Positions 63,914 to 64,000 of a stretch of DNA of 64,000 nucleotides are shown piece by piece. This stretch comes from Chloranthus sessilifolius. Lineage: Eukaryota; Streptophyta; Magnoliopsida; Chloranthales; Chloranthaceae. The notes below the pieces were generated by a model. That model worked only from the letters and a program-made list of their open reading frames with translations, was not told the origin of the DNA and searched no databases. The stretch lies in contig CM037589.1 of NCBI GenBank assembly GCA_021018995.1, forward strand, positions 61,702,101-61,766,100, written 5' to 3'. The translations under genes were made by a program, and so were the position numbers. How positions within the stretch are numbered: position 1 is the first letter of the stretch; the number at the start of each line of letters is the position of its first letter.

Positions 63914-64000
63914 TGGCGCTTCATTACCAGGGTGCCAATGCTTCTCTATCAGGTGTAGCGTCTTGTTATATGAGGTGTCAGCATCTCGCTATCGAGGTGT
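63914..64000. repeat. start of a minisatellite, unit 22 bp, cut by the window edge
   Basis: Units GGTGCCAATGCTTCTCTATC-A (63931), GGTGTAGCGTCTTGTTATAT-GA (63952), GGTGTCAGCATCTCGCTATC-GA (63974) and then GGTGT at the edge; a half unit, GGCGCTTCATTACCA, precedes them. The array probably continues to the right. Confidence 0.65.

Overview
The window is nuclear DNA from a flowering plant. It has split genes with GT..AG introns of up to 7.6 kb, plant-type gene families (long-chain fatty alcohol oxidase, DUF1218 membrane protein), AT-rich intergenic DNA, long (TA)n tracts and very dense nested transposable elements. The species cannot be fixed from sequence alone.

Only two intact protein-coding genes are supported, both on the + strand. 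The first is a four-exon long-chain fatty alcohol oxidase gene (6855-22622, 811 codons). Its second and third introns are swollen by MITEs, hAT-like pieces, a 3.9-kb solo LTR, a Mutator-like foldback and a CACTA MITE, and its last 11 residues and stop codon come from a MITE. The second is a three-exon DUF1218 gene (36657-38236, 187 codons).

Layout. 1-3465: 5' end of a decayed Ty1/copia element on the - strand, with LTR, primer-binding site and gag with stops. 3466-6790: MITEs and the FAO upstream region. 6855-22622: FAO. 22587-27157: MITEs, an LTR-like repeat and a minisatellite. 27158-35547: a remnant LTR split by a 7.3-kb non-autonomous LTR element that keeps gag-like remains. 35548-38500: DUF1218 gene. 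38669-41530: a tRNA-derived SINE with a 13-bp target duplication, TRIM-like pieces, a MITE and a CACTA MITE. 41531-60155: a transposon nest. 60156-64000: MITEs, (TA)n and the start of a minisatellite; no gene seen.

The most interesting structure is the nest at 41.5-60.2 kb. Target-site duplications let it be peeled in layers. An outer hAT-like element (41539-60147; 8-bp TSD, 6/8 match) contains a second hAT-like element (42105-55677; 8-bp TSD, 7/8 match). That one contains a 12.2-kb CACTA-type element (42995-55228; termini CACTACGT/ACGTAGTG; TSD AGA). The CACTA element carries pieces resembling at least four unrelated plant genes: a CHR4-like chromatin-remodeller first coding exon, a condensin-II CAP-G2 exon in reverse orientation, DUF639-like exons, and a seven-knuckle CCHC zinc-finger ORF. 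It also holds copia, LINE and hAT fragments. This looks like a multi-gene Pack-CACTA. A 4.3-kb solo LTR sits in the right arm of the outer hAT. All identifications are by eye; no database search was possible.
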